Of a DNA stretch of 41,185 nt, positions 11,076 to 20,359 are shown one piece after another. The notes beneath the pieces were generated by a model. It was not told the origin of the DNA. It saw only the letters and a program-made list of their open reading frames with translations, and made no database searches. Numbering within the stretch: the first letter of the stretch is position 1; each line of letters opens with the position of its first letter. Source of the DNA: Bacteroidales bacterium (lineage in GTDB: Bacteria; Bacteroidota; Bacteroidia; Bacteroidales; UBA7960); assembly GCA_007123065.1 (NCBI GenBank), contig SKSI01000099.1, positions 1 to 41,185 on the forward strand, in the 5' to 3' direction. A program made the position numbers and the translations under genes.

Positions 11076-11900
11076 TCACATAAAAAACACAAGACTTACT
11101 GCCATAAGAGCCATCCCTCCGGTAAGTCCGTATAAACTCAGATGGGGTTCTCCATACTCGCGTGCAGCCGGTAAAAGATTGTCGATAGAAATAAAGACCA
11201 TAATCCCCGCCACGGAAGCAAATAAAAAACCGAAAACAATTTCGTTCATAAAAGGCATCAGAATGAAAAAACCTATAACAGCGCCAAGAGGTTCTGCCAG
11301 TCCGGACAGAAAAGAATACATGAAAGCTTTTCTTTTGCTCCCGGTTGCGTAATGAATGGGAACTGAAATAGCGATCCCTTCAGGAATATTGTGCAAAGCA
11401 ATGGCAATGGCAATCGGCAACCCAAGCTTGATATCCTGCATCGCTGCGAGAAAGGTTACCAGACCTTCCGGAAAATTATGGATGGTGATCGCCAATGCCG
11501 ACATAACTCCCATACGGTAAAGCCTTTTGTTCTTCATTGCCTCCTGATCGTGTATTTGCTCCACACGTTTCAGCTCATGAGGGTTTTCAAAAGCAGGCAC
11601 AAGCTTGTCGATGATTGCTATCAGCAACATACCCGAGAAAAAAGCAACAACGGTCATCAAGTATCCCGCCTGTATTCCCATCTCTCCGCTTAGAATATCT
11701 TTTGCTTTTGGAAATATCTCAACAAAGGAAAGATAAATCATCACACCGGCTGAAAAACCCAGGGCAATCGACAGGAATTTGGTATTGGTTCTTTTGGCGA
11801 AAAAGGCTATTGCACTGCCAATTCCCGTTGAAAGTCCCGCAAAAAGGGTCAGACCGAAGGCGATCAGGATTTGATTAGTGCTGCCAAAAGCTTCTAGCAT
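11076..11900 (-). CDS. zupT: ZIP-family zinc transporter (ZupT-like)
   Basis: 274 aa; HNFPEGLVTFLAA and ALHNIPEGIAISVPI metal-binding helices. Confidence 0.92.
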   Translation of the reverse strand: MLEAFGSTNQILIAFGLTLFAGLSTGIGSAIAFFAKRTNTKFLSIALGFSAGVMIYLSFVEIFPKAKDILSGEMGIQAGYLMTVVAFFSGMLLIAIIDKLVPAFENPHELKRVEQIHDQEAMKNKRLYRMGVMSALAITIHNFPEGLVTFLAAMQDIKLGLPIAIAIALHNIPEGIAISVPIHYATGSKRKAFMYSFLSGLAEPLGAVIGFFILMPFMNEIVFGFLFASVAGIMVFISIDNLLPAAREYGEPHLSLYGLTGGMALMAVSLVFFM

Positions 11901-11926
11901 AAGGAATAGTCAATTAGAGCGTTCAA

Positions 11927-12337
11927 TCACGTACGTGCAACAAAATCCTCCAGGGTCTGCTCCTGGAAATATCGCTTGAATTGCATAGTTACATCAGTAA
12001 CCAGTCCATTCATCAGACATTTGTTAAACGGACATATCTGACGATCCAAAGGACATTCGGGTACATCTATTTTACCTTCAATGGCTTCATAAAGCTCTAA
12101 AATGCTGATCTGATCAGGCGGTTTGCTAAGTATAAAGCCACCACTCGGACCTCTCACTGATTTTAAAAAATTATGTTTTACCAGCTGTTGAAGAACTTTA
12201 GCCAGGTGGTTCTTTGATGCACCCATCTCACTGGCGATGCTGTTCACGTTCACGTGAGTTTTAGACTTGGATATCAACACCATGGCATGCAATGCCAGTG
12301 ATGCTGCTTCCGAAAAATGAACAAGTTTAGCCATCAT
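11927..12337 (-). CDS. Rrf2 family transcriptional regulator with a Cys triad
   Basis: N-terminal wHTH (SIASEMGASKNHLAKVLQQLVKHNFLKSVRGPSGGF) and CPLDRQICPFNKC. Confidence 0.9.
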   Translation of the reverse strand: MMAKLVHFSEAASLALHAMVLISKSKTHVNVNSIASEMGASKNHLAKVLQQLVKHNFLKSVRGPSGGFILSKPPDQISILELYEAIEGKIDVPECPLDRQICPFNKCLMNGLVTDVTMQFKRYFQEQTLEDFVART

Positions 12338-12355
12338 TAATTGTTTTTATAATCA

Positions 12356-12607
12356 TCAGAAGACCATTTTTTGGACCTTTACACCATCAAGTGCCCACAG
12401 CTCGTTCTCCAGACGCAAACATTCATCCGGATTGCCTGTAAGTTCCAGCAATATGATCCCGCAATCCTTACATAAATTCGTATCAGGGGTATGCAAACCC
12501 AGTCGCGTCCTGATCGAACAGCCATACTTTGTGAGCACTTCCTGAACCTTACGGGCAGCATCGCCCCTGGTTTGTACATGAACACCTAAAATCCTGATTT
12601 CAGACAT
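12356..12607 (-). CDS. TM1266-like small protein (iron-only hydrogenase system regulator-like), paralog 2
   Basis: 83 aa; RILGVHVQTRGDAARKVQEVLTKYGCSIRTRLGLH... similar to the adjacent 12619-12885 protein. Confidence 0.7.
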   Translation of the reverse strand: MSEIRILGVHVQTRGDAARKVQEVLTKYGCSIRTRLGLHTPDTNLCKDCGIILLELTGNPDECLRLENELWALDGVKVQKMVF

Positions 12608-12618
12608 CTTGATATAGT

Positions 12619-12885
12619 TTACTTGAACATATAGTCAAAGGATATTTTTTTTACTTCCACGCCACCGACCTCAGCAAGTTCAGACTCCAGCTGTTGCCAT
12701 TTCTCAGGATCTCCCTGAAGAATAAGTACAATGGTTCCTACCCTGCTACAAACGGTTTCTGAGAGTTCGTGAAAACCAAGCCGGGTTCTGATCACATCCG
12801 CATGTTTGCTTAACACTTCCTGGGTGCGACCGGCCTCTTTGATCCGGTCAAATACCAGTATACCTAAAATGATAGTCTTTTGCAT
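12619..12885 (-). CDS. TM1266-like iron-only hydrogenase system regulator, paralog 1
   Basis: 88 aa; ILGILVFDRIKEAGRTQEVLSKHADVIRTRLGFHELSETVCSRVGTIVLILQGD; adjacent to hydG. Confidence 0.85.
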   Translation of the reverse strand: MQKTIILGILVFDRIKEAGRTQEVLSKHADVIRTRLGFHELSETVCSRVGTIVLILQGDPEKWQQLESELAEVGGVEVKKISFDYMFK

Positions 12886-12896
12886 GGTTCATATCT

Positions 12897-14324
12897 TTAA
12901 AAGTACAAATCCCTTTTACCGGTTTTAATTTGCTCAATTTTCTTTTTAAGGCTTTCGACCCTTTGATCTTTAGCCAAATCGGTGAGTTTTTCGTTTATTA
13001 GGGCATATCCTTTTTCACGGGTATCCCCAGAAGCATAATCTTCAAGGTATTCAGCCATTGTAAGCAGCGCATTAGGCGTACAGTATCGTTTGATGAAACC
13101 CGGAACAGAGAACTCCATAAAATGCTCCCCCGTGCGTCCTAGACGATAACAAGCGGTACAGAAAGAGGGAATATAACCCTTGTTTATCAGTTCATCCATG
13201 ATCTCTGACAATGAACGGTTGTCATTAATCTGAAACTGTCCCTTGCTTAAATCCTGAGTTTCTCTTTTGCCTTTTGAATAACCACCAAGCTCCAGGTTTG
13301 TACCACCGTCGATCTGAGATACACCAAATCTGAGGATCTGGTCCCTCGTATGCGCAGGTTCACGAGCGGTAAGGATCATGCCTGTATAAGGAACAGCGAG
13401 ACGCAAAACAGAAACCAGACGGATGAATTCTTCATCAGAAACCAGGTGGTCTTTTGAAATATCAAGTGATAGAGCGTTCTGGATCCTGGGAAAAGAGATT
13501 GTATGAGGACCTACGTTATAGACTGCTTCAAAGTGGTTCACGTGCCTGACCAGCCCCATCACCTCAAATCGCCAGTCGTACAAACCAAACAAGGCACCGA
13601 TTCCCACATCATCTATCCCCGCCTCCTGGGCTCTGTCAAGCGATGTAAGGCGCCATTCATAATTGCGTTTCAGACCTCCCAGATGCACTTTCTCATAGGT
13701 TGGCTTATGATAGGTTTCCTGGAAAATCTGGTATGTACCGATGCCTGCATCCTTCACCTTCCGGAAGCCAGGAATGTCAAAAGGAGCGGCATTGATATTT
13801 ACCCTCCTGATCTCTCCGTTGCCATGCTTCACCCCATAAACTACCCTGACCGTTTCTGCAATGAAGTCAGCCGAATACTTGGGATGTTCTCCATAAACCA
13901 GAATGAGACGCTTGTGCCCCTGATCAACAAGAGCAGTGGCTTCTACCTTTAATTCATCGGTATTCAGGGTGATTCTTTTGACATCTTTGTTGGTAGACCT
14001 GAAACCACAGTACTGACAGTTATTGGTACACAAATCACCCACATAAAGCGGGGCAAACAACACAATGCGTTCTCCGTAAACCCGTTCCTTGAGAGTTCTT
14101 GCGCCATCCTTGATCTCCTCTATCAGCTCCGGATCAGTAGCATTCAGCAACACCGCAGTTTCTTCCAATGAAAGCCTTTTTTTATCCAATGAAGCCTGGA
14201 TCACTTCGCGCACCCTGATCTTGTCAGCCTTTACATGATTGATGTAATCCCAGATCTCATCAGCATCAATAAACGGCTGCATCCTTTTATCCGGAATACG
14301 ATATTTTTCAGGAGAATAAATCAT
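12897..14324 (-). CDS. hydG: [FeFe]-hydrogenase maturase HydG (radical SAM tyrosine lyase)
   Basis: 475 aa; CTNNCQYCGF (CX3CX2C) and C-terminal CTACX22C. Confidence 0.95.
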   Translation of the reverse strand: MIYSPEKYRIPDKRMQPFIDADEIWDYINHVKADKIRVREVIQASLDKKRLSLEETAVLLNATDPELIEEIKDGARTLKERVYGERIVLFAPLYVGDLCTNNCQYCGFRSTNKDVKRITLNTDELKVEATALVDQGHKRLILVYGEHPKYSADFIAETVRVVYGVKHGNGEIRRVNINAAPFDIPGFRKVKDAGIGTYQIFQETYHKPTYEKVHLGGLKRNYEWRLTSLDRAQEAGIDDVGIGALFGLYDWRFEVMGLVRHVNHFEAVYNVGPHTISFPRIQNALSLDISKDHLVSDEEFIRLVSVLRLAVPYTGMILTAREPAHTRDQILRFGVSQIDGGTNLELGGYSKGKRETQDLSKGQFQINDNRSLSEIMDELINKGYIPSFCTACYRLGRTGEHFMEFSVPGFIKRYCTPNALLTMAEYLEDYASGDTREKGYALINEKLTDLAKDQRVESLKKKIEQIKTGKRDLYF

Positions 14325-14369
14325 TATTCAGGTATTTGCTATATTTTTTACAAAATTAGCAAAACTTTC

Positions 14370-15158
14370 TCACACATGCACCTTTAATCCGTCAAAAGCG
14401 AGAAATACGTTCTCAGGCAAACCGGCCTGTATACTTTCGTGCAGGCCCATGAAATGGCTCAGATGGGTAATGTAGGCAGTCTCCGGTTTTAGTTCCCTGA
14501 TGATATCCAAAGCTTCATCCAATGAGAAATGGGAAATATGGGGAGATTTTCTCAGTGCGTTGATAACCAAAACCCTGGAGCCGATAATTTTTTTCTTTTC
14601 CTCATCAGAGATAAAGCTGGCATCTGTGATGTAGGTAAAGTCATTCATGCGAAACCCGAAAACGGGTAATTTATGGTGCAGCACTTCAATGGGAGTGAAT
14701 TCAAAGCCATTAATTCCAAAGGGTTTATTTTCAATCACATGAAATTGCAATTGAGGCGCGCCAAAAAATCTCTTTTCCGTAAGGATATAAGGAAACTCTT
14801 TATTGACGGAGTCGATCACTTTTTCAGTGGCATAAATGTCAACAGTTTTATTCAGCACATAATTGAAGGCACGCACATCGTCGAGACCTGCAATATGGTC
14901 GCGGTGCCCGTGTGTAAACAGAATGGCTGATATATCCTCAACCTTTTCCCGAATCATTTGATAACGGAAATCGGGTCCGCAATCAATCACGAAATTGTCG
15001 TCCCCGACCTGAATCATCACCGAAGTACGCAGTCGCTGATCACGCGCATCTGCACTCTTACAAACCTTGCAGTCGCAAGCCACAACCGGCACGCCGGTTG
15101 AAGTTCCGGTGCCGAGAAAGGTGATGGTGATCGGTTTCTTATTTGTCATGGGATCCAT
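14370..15158 (-). CDS. MBL-fold metallo-hydrolase (PhnP-like)
   Basis: LGTGTSTGVPVVACDCKVC, FTHGHRDHIAGLDD, ITHLSHFMG. Confidence 0.85.
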   Translation of the reverse strand: MDPMTNKKPITITFLGTGTSTGVPVVACDCKVCKSADARDQRLRTSVMIQVGDDNFVIDCGPDFRYQMIREKVEDISAILFTHGHRDHIAGLDDVRAFNYVLNKTVDIYATEKVIDSVNKEFPYILTEKRFFGAPQLQFHVIENKPFGINGFEFTPIEVLHHKLPVFGFRMNDFTYITDASFISDEEKKKIIGSRVLVINALRKSPHISHFSLDEALDIIRELKPETAYITHLSHFMGLHESIQAGLPENVFLAFDGLKVHV

Positions 15159-15169
15159 GTGCTCATTGT

Positions 15170-16090
15170 TTAATAAATCAGGTCTTCAACCATTTCGCGT
15201 GCTTCTTCCAAAACCTGGTCTGCCATCACTCCATTACCAAATGGGTTGCCAGACCAAACCAGTTTATAAAGATATAGTGTGCCTTCCTTTCCGTGGGGAT
15301 CGACCTTGTCATAAATCAACTGGTTCAGCAGTTTTTTGTTACCGAGATCGTCTTGCAGAATAAAACTCATGGCTTTCAAACAGCTGCCATCAACAAAAAG
15401 ATTGCCGGCATAGATGCCTGTAGGGGGAATCAGCTTCTCTACGGTAGTAATTTCAATACCCACGGGCGGTTCTCTGAAGCTGTCGTGGATTTGTCCATCG
15501 GCATACAGCGAGCCTTTTACAATGTATTGGTGATCAAGATATGCATTGGCCCTTTGTATGTTGCCATCCTTGAGTGCTTTTCGGATTTTTGTTGAGCTTA
15601 CTGTTTCATTCTCGATCAGTTTCAATGGTATCTCCTCCACCTTAAAGTCCATATCCCGGCTTAAACCGTGCAAATAGGAATAATCTCCTTCTCTGGCGTG
15701 ACCAAAATGGTGGTTATGTCCAACTACCACAACTTTTGCCATAAGATCACCAATCAGCATAGTTGTTACAAAATCGCGGGAGCTGGTTTTGCTGAATTCA
15801 AGCGTAAAAGGGATGATTATCAGGTTATCCAGCCCCGCTTTACGCAGTAGCTCAATTTTTTCATCTTGCGAATTAATCAATTTCAGATCTTTTTGATCAG
15901 GGTAGAGAACTTTGCGTGGATGCGGATCAAAGGTGATCAAAACCGACTCGCCATCAATTTCATCAGCAATTTCATTCAAACGGTTGATGATCAATTTATG
16001 TCCGATATGCACCCCGTCAAAGGAGCCGGTTGTAACAACTGCATTTTTAATCTTACCGGCAGCTTCGGCAGTGTGATGGTATACATTCAT
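15170..16090 (-). CDS. FAD synthetase family protein / RibF-like; flavokinase half lacks the usual motifs
   Basis: TGSFDGVHIGH, VVGHNHHFG, SSTKIRKALKDGNI (FMN adenylyltransferase motifs); no GFPTAN-like motif in the C-terminal domain. Confidence 0.85.
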   Translation of the reverse strand: MNVYHHTAEAAGKIKNAVVTTGSFDGVHIGHKLIINRLNEIADEIDGESVLITFDPHPRKVLYPDQKDLKLINSQDEKIELLRKAGLDNLIIIPFTLEFSKTSSRDFVTTMLIGDLMAKVVVVGHNHHFGHAREGDYSYLHGLSRDMDFKVEEIPLKLIENETVSSTKIRKALKDGNIQRANAYLDHQYIVKGSLYADGQIHDSFREPPVGIEITTVEKLIPPTGIYAGNLFVDGSCLKAMSFILQDDLGNKKLLNQLIYDKVDPHGKEGTLYLYKLVWSGNPFGNGVMADQVLEEAREMVEDLIY

Positions 16091-16119
16091 AATTGAAATT
16101 TTTTCTTTTTCGCAGGATT

Positions 16120-16752
16120 CTATTTTGATTTCACAAGGTATGCCAGTTTTTCAAGGGAGGTGATGATATCATATTCTTCGAGATAAATATCATCCGGGAC
16201 AGTCAGCGGAACAGATGTATAATTTAAAAGGCCTTTGATGCCGCAATCCAAAAGGTGTTTTGCTACTTCATGAGCAGCTTCAGGTGAAACAGTCAGTATG
16301 GCAATGGGAGATTGTTCTTCTTCAATTACGGATTGAACGTCTTTGATGTGATGGCAAGGGATCCCTGCTATGATCCGGTCTGTTTTTTGCGGGTCATTAT
16401 CAAAAGCTGCTACAATGCTCAGCTTATCCCGCTTACCGGAAAAATAGCTTGTAATGGCTCTTCCAAGGTTTCCCATCCCGACGATGATTACTTTTTGCCC
16501 ATCACTGCTGTCTATAATTTTCCCTATCAGGGCAACAAGATCTTTAATGACATAGCCTTTGCTCTGACTTCCTGAATAACCGATCAACATCAGATCCCGC
16601 CGAACCTGAACCGGCGTAAGGTTCATCATTCGGGCAAGCTCGTGCGAATAAATATTGGTTTTTCCTTCCCGTATGCTGTTGTATAAAATCCGCCGGTATT
16701 GACTAAGGCGTTCAATTGTTTTACCTGGAAGCTCTGACAATTTTTCTTTCAT
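16120..16752 (-). CDS. rex: Redox-sensing transcriptional repressor Rex
   Basis: 210 aa; RLSQYRRIL...SHELARMMNLTPVQVRRDLMLIGYSG, Rossmann VIIVGMGNLGRAI. Confidence 0.94.
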   Translation of the reverse strand: MKEKLSELPGKTIERLSQYRRILYNSIREGKTNIYSHELARMMNLTPVQVRRDLMLIGYSGSQSKGYVIKDLVALIGKIIDSSDGQKVIIVGMGNLGRAITSYFSGKRDKLSIVAAFDNDPQKTDRIIAGIPCHHIKDVQSVIEEEQSPIAILTVSPEAAHEVAKHLLDCGIKGLLNYTSVPLTVPDDIYLEEYDIITSLEKLAYLVKSK

Positions 16753-16778
16753 ATTTATGATTTGAAATGGTTGCTATT

Positions 16779-17900
16779 TTATGTAATTGGAAACTGAACG
16801 GTAAAACAGCTACCCTCGTTGGGCATGCTATCAACATTGATGCTCGCACCATATAACTCAAGAAGCTTTTTAACGATGGAAAGGCCCAGTCCGGTACCCG
16901 TGATGTGTTTGGTCTGTTCACTTTTAATGCGAACAAAATCTTCAAACAAAGATTTAATATCCTCTTCTTCCATACCGATTCCTGTATCCTGAACCTCTAT
17001 CAGGGTGCCGGAATTCTTACGTTTGAGGTTCACATCTACCCTGCCGCCTTGTTTGTTGTATTTAATAGCATTTGATATCAGATTATTCATAATGATCTCC
17101 ATCTCCTGCCTGTCAGCTTCCATAGATACCTTTTCGCCACAGTTCAGATAGACATCCACATCTTTTTGTATTGCCAGGGGTTGAAATGCATCGATGCATT
17201 GTTGTGCCAGTTCACAAAGCAACACCGGTTCCATCTTTCTTTTTTTCTTTCCTGATTCAATGCGTGTGATATCAAGCAAGTCAAGGATCAGGTTACGCAT
17301 ACCCTGAAGTCGGTGCATCGAGCGGTCGATGATATCCTGGTATTCGTGCAGGGAATCTCCCATTTTGCGATCCTGCATGAGCTGTAAATAACCTTCAACG
17401 GCATTCAATGGTGCCTTCAGTTCGTGAGAGAGTACCGACAGAAACTGAAAACGCACCTGACGTCCTTCCACATTTAGTTTCTGTGTCATCCTGCGCAGAA
17501 AAAGCTGCTTGGTGATCGTTTCGATGGAAGCCCTCAGTTCTTTGGGTGTAAAAGGCTTAGGGACAAAATCGTACGCACCCTGTTTGGTTGCTTTTACAGC
17601 CAGTTCGAGTGATGCATAAGAAGTGATCATCACCACAACAACATCCAGGTTGTTGTTATTAATAAACTCCAAAACATCAATACCTTGAATACCAGGAAGT
17701 TTATTATCCAGCAAAATGATGTCCAGATCGTTTTTTCGAAGAATTTCAAGAGCCTCCTCTCCTGTTTCAACGGCCTGGACATCAAACCCGAAATCTTCAT
17801 CCATAAAGGGATAGCTTACAGAATAGTTATCAAGTATCCTGCAAACTCCCATACGGATACCGGGTTCATCATCCACCACGAGGAGCTTTAGCTTTTCCAT
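16779..17900 (-). CDS. Response regulator receiver-histidine kinase hybrid (REC-HisKA-HATPase), no DNA-binding domain
   Basis: LLVVDDEPGIRMG...IILLDNKLPG...PKPF; FLSVLSHELKAPLNAVEGYL; GTGLGLSIVKKLLELYG. Confidence 0.92.
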   Translation of the reverse strand: MEKLKLLVVDDEPGIRMGVCRILDNYSVSYPFMDEDFGFDVQAVETGEEALEILRKNDLDIILLDNKLPGIQGIDVLEFINNNNLDVVVVMITSYASLELAVKATKQGAYDFVPKPFTPKELRASIETITKQLFLRRMTQKLNVEGRQVRFQFLSVLSHELKAPLNAVEGYLQLMQDRKMGDSLHEYQDIIDRSMHRLQGMRNLILDLLDITRIESGKKKRKMEPVLLCELAQQCIDAFQPLAIQKDVDVYLNCGEKVSMEADRQEMEIIMNNLISNAIKYNKQGGRVDVNLKRKNSGTLIEVQDTGIGMEEEDIKSLFEDFVRIKSEQTKHITGTGLGLSIVKKLLELYGASINVDSMPNEGSCFTVQFPIT

Positions 17901-17903
17901 GGA

Positions 17904-18302
17904 TCAGATTTTTAACAATTTATGGATCTCTTTTTGCAACTGGTCGTTACGTATCCCTTTATCAAGAAACAGTTCCGCCTTAATCCAGTCGCGCTCCTCC
18001 TCGGTGGTGACGTCAAACAACATACCCGTTTCTGCAGTAACGGCAGAAGCAATGATAACAGGAACATCCGGGTATTTATTCTTAATAATATGGCAAAGAA
18101 TAAAGCCGGTATCTTGCTGTTCCATCATCAGATCCAGAATGGCCAGATCCGGTTTTGTCTTTTCGATGATGGTTTCTGCTTCTTTTAGGGTATCGGCAGT
18201 TATCACTTCAAAACCCATATCCTCAATGGCTATTTTAAGCTGAAACAGATAATCGGTATCATCATCAACGATCAAAATCATTTTTTTTTCTTTTTTCAAC
18301 AT
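17904..18302 (-). CDS. Stand-alone response regulator receiver domain
   Basis: 132 aa; ILIVDDDTDY...DLAILDLMM...ELFLDKGIR; no output domain. Confidence 0.88.
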   Translation of the reverse strand: MLKKEKKMILIVDDDTDYLFQLKIAIEDMGFEVITADTLKEAETIIEKTKPDLAILDLMMEQQDTGFILCHIIKNKYPDVPVIIASAVTAETGMLFDVTTEEERDWIKAELFLDKGIRNDQLQKEIHKLLKI

Positions 18303-18314
18303 ACCTGGTGGCTT

Positions 18315-20345
18315 TTATTGCTGTTTTTCTTCTTTTGATTTTCGGGGTAGTTTCAGAATGAAAGTAGTTCCGGTCGCACCATCATTGGGATCAGCATTGG
18401 ATTCCACTTTAATGCTGCCGCTGTGCATCTTGATGATGCCATAAATGATCGGTAGCCCGAGTCCTGTACCTTTACCATTTTCTTTTGTTGTGAAAAATGG
18501 TTCAAACATCCTTTCCAGATTCTCTTTGGGAATGCCAATTCCGGTATCGCAAATGCGAATTTCCATGGCACCTTCCGTTAAAATTTCTCCAACCTTAATA
18601 GTCAACGTGCCCCCATCGGGCATGGCATCAATTGCATTTTTAAACAGATTGGAGAATACCTGTACCATTTGATCCTGGTCGCATTCCAGCACCGGATCCT
18701 GACTGTTGATCTCGACATTAAGCCCAACGTTTTCAGGAATTACAAAGGTCTTTAATCCATTGTTGATTAGTTTCTTAACATTCACTTCTTCGATACTTAC
18801 CTTACTCTTGCGTGCAAAGTTCAGAAGGCCTCCCACAATTTTCTTGCACCTGTCTGCCTGTTCCACAATCATCTTTAGATCCCTGTAGAGCGGGGAGGAT
18901 GGATCCATTTCATCAAGCAAAATATGGCTGTACATGATCACAACTCCCAAAGGGTTGTTAACCTCATGAGCAATACCAGCAGCAAGTTGCCCCATTGATG
19001 CAAGTTTTTCGCTTTGTTTCAGGGCGGCCTGTGTAGACGCCAGCTTTAGATTTGACACATCCAGCTCCTTGATATATTCGTGCAACTGATCAATCGTGTA
19101 GGGCAAACACATTTCCGATTCCGCCAGGCCTTGCAGAATCGCTATGGCGTGCTCGTAGCAAGTATCATAACCACAAGCGCCGCAATTAAGCTCATCCTCC
19201 TGTTCTCTTTTTCCCAATCTGGCCAACACCTCTCTGATCTCTTCATCGCGCGGAGGGCTTGGAAAACGCTGATCACTGGCCTTAAAACCGCGTCCGAGTT
19301 CGAGCTCCAGATAAGTAGACAAATCCTTTTGCCATTGTTCCAGGTCAATCCTGTCATATTTCCGCTTGGCAAAATTCGATATGTTTTTTCGCTTGTAGAA
19401 GAACTGACGGCTATGGCTCATTCCCGGACCATTGATACAGCCGTTGCAGCATAGCAGGTCAAACATCTTGGCCTCCAGGTAACCTTCTTCAAATTCACGC
19501 AACACTTCTATGATGTCGCGGCGCCCTTCTGCCACAATGATGTCCCCTTTCACAAAATCCTCCTCCAAATCGACAGTCTGCAACATCCCACCACTTATTG
19601 GAAAAATTGCACCTTTCCCTGCCAATGGGGGATCAAACTCTGAAGGTTCCACGTTGTGTTCGGTAAGTTTCTTTTCAGCGAACATCCGTCTAAGCTCAAC
19701 GAAGGAGATTACTTCATCAATCAGGCCTTCAAATTGCTCTTCTGCCGCTTCCACTTTCTTTGCGATACAGGGACCGATAAAAACCACCCGGGTATTCTGA
19801 CCATATTTTTGCTTAACCACCTTAGCTGTAGCGATCATTGGAGACACAACCGGAACGAGTGAATCAATGATCTGTGGATGGTGTTTTTCTACGTAGCTTA
19901 CAATGGCCGGACAGCTTGTTGAGATCAGCGGACGGTTTGGTTTTGACTCAAGCAGTTCCTTGTATCTGTTAGCGATCAGCTCGGCACCAAAGGCCACTTC
20001 AGTAACATAATCAAAGCCCAGAGCACGTATCATGCCGACAAAATGCCTGTAATCGTTAATATCGGTAAATTCACCGGCTATGCTTGGGGCAATAATAGCA
20101 GCTACCGGCGCATGTTCGTGCAAAAGCTTTTTTACTTTATCAATTGAAAATGCAAACATTTTGGCATCACGACTGCACACGCGAATGCAGTTTCCACAAG
20201 CGATGCACCTGGAAGGAATGATCTCCGCCTGGCCGTTCGCGATCTTGATCGCTTTTGCGGGACACTCACGCACGCAGGTATAGCATACCTTGCAACGGTC
20301 CTTAACCGTATAGATGATCTCTGCATTTTTGTGACTTTCGGCCAT
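18315..20345 (-). CDS. [FeFe]-hydrogenase-like sensor fused to histidine kinase (2x[4Fe-4S]-H-domain-FeS domain-HisKA-HATPase)
   Basis: [12 protein letters not shown] and [51 protein letters not shown](n)C FeS domain; [11 protein letters not shown] and [11 protein letters not shown] kinase motifs. Confidence 0.92.
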   Translation of the reverse strand: MAESHKNAEIIYTVKDRCKVCYTCVRECPAKAIKIANGQAEIIPSRCIACGNCIRVCSRDAKMFAFSIDKVKKLLHEHAPVAAIIAPSIAGEFTDINDYRHFVGMIRALGFDYVTEVAFGAELIANRYKELLESKPNRPLISTSCPAIVSYVEKHHPQIIDSLVPVVSPMIATAKVVKQKYGQNTRVVFIGPCIAKKVEAAEEQFEGLIDEVISFVELRRMFAEKKLTEHNVEPSEFDPPLAGKGAIFPISGGMLQTVDLEEDFVKGDIIVAEGRRDIIEVLREFEEGYLEAKMFDLLCCNGCINGPGMSHSRQFFYKRKNISNFAKRKYDRIDLEQWQKDLSTYLELELGRGFKASDQRFPSPPRDEEIREVLARLGKREQEDELNCGACGYDTCYEHAIAILQGLAESEMCLPYTIDQLHEYIKELDVSNLKLASTQAALKQSEKLASMGQLAAGIAHEVNNPLGVVIMYSHILLDEMDPSSPLYRDLKMIVEQADRCKKIVGGLLNFARKSKVSIEEVNVKKLINNGLKTFVIPENVGLNVEINSQDPVLECDQDQMVQVFSNLFKNAIDAMPDGGTLTIKVGEILTEGAMEIRICDTGIGIPKENLERMFEPFFTTKENGKGTGLGLPIIYGIIKMHSGSIKVESNADPNDGATGTTFILKLPRKSKEEKQQ

Positions 20346-20359
20346 AAGGTTTCAATCGT

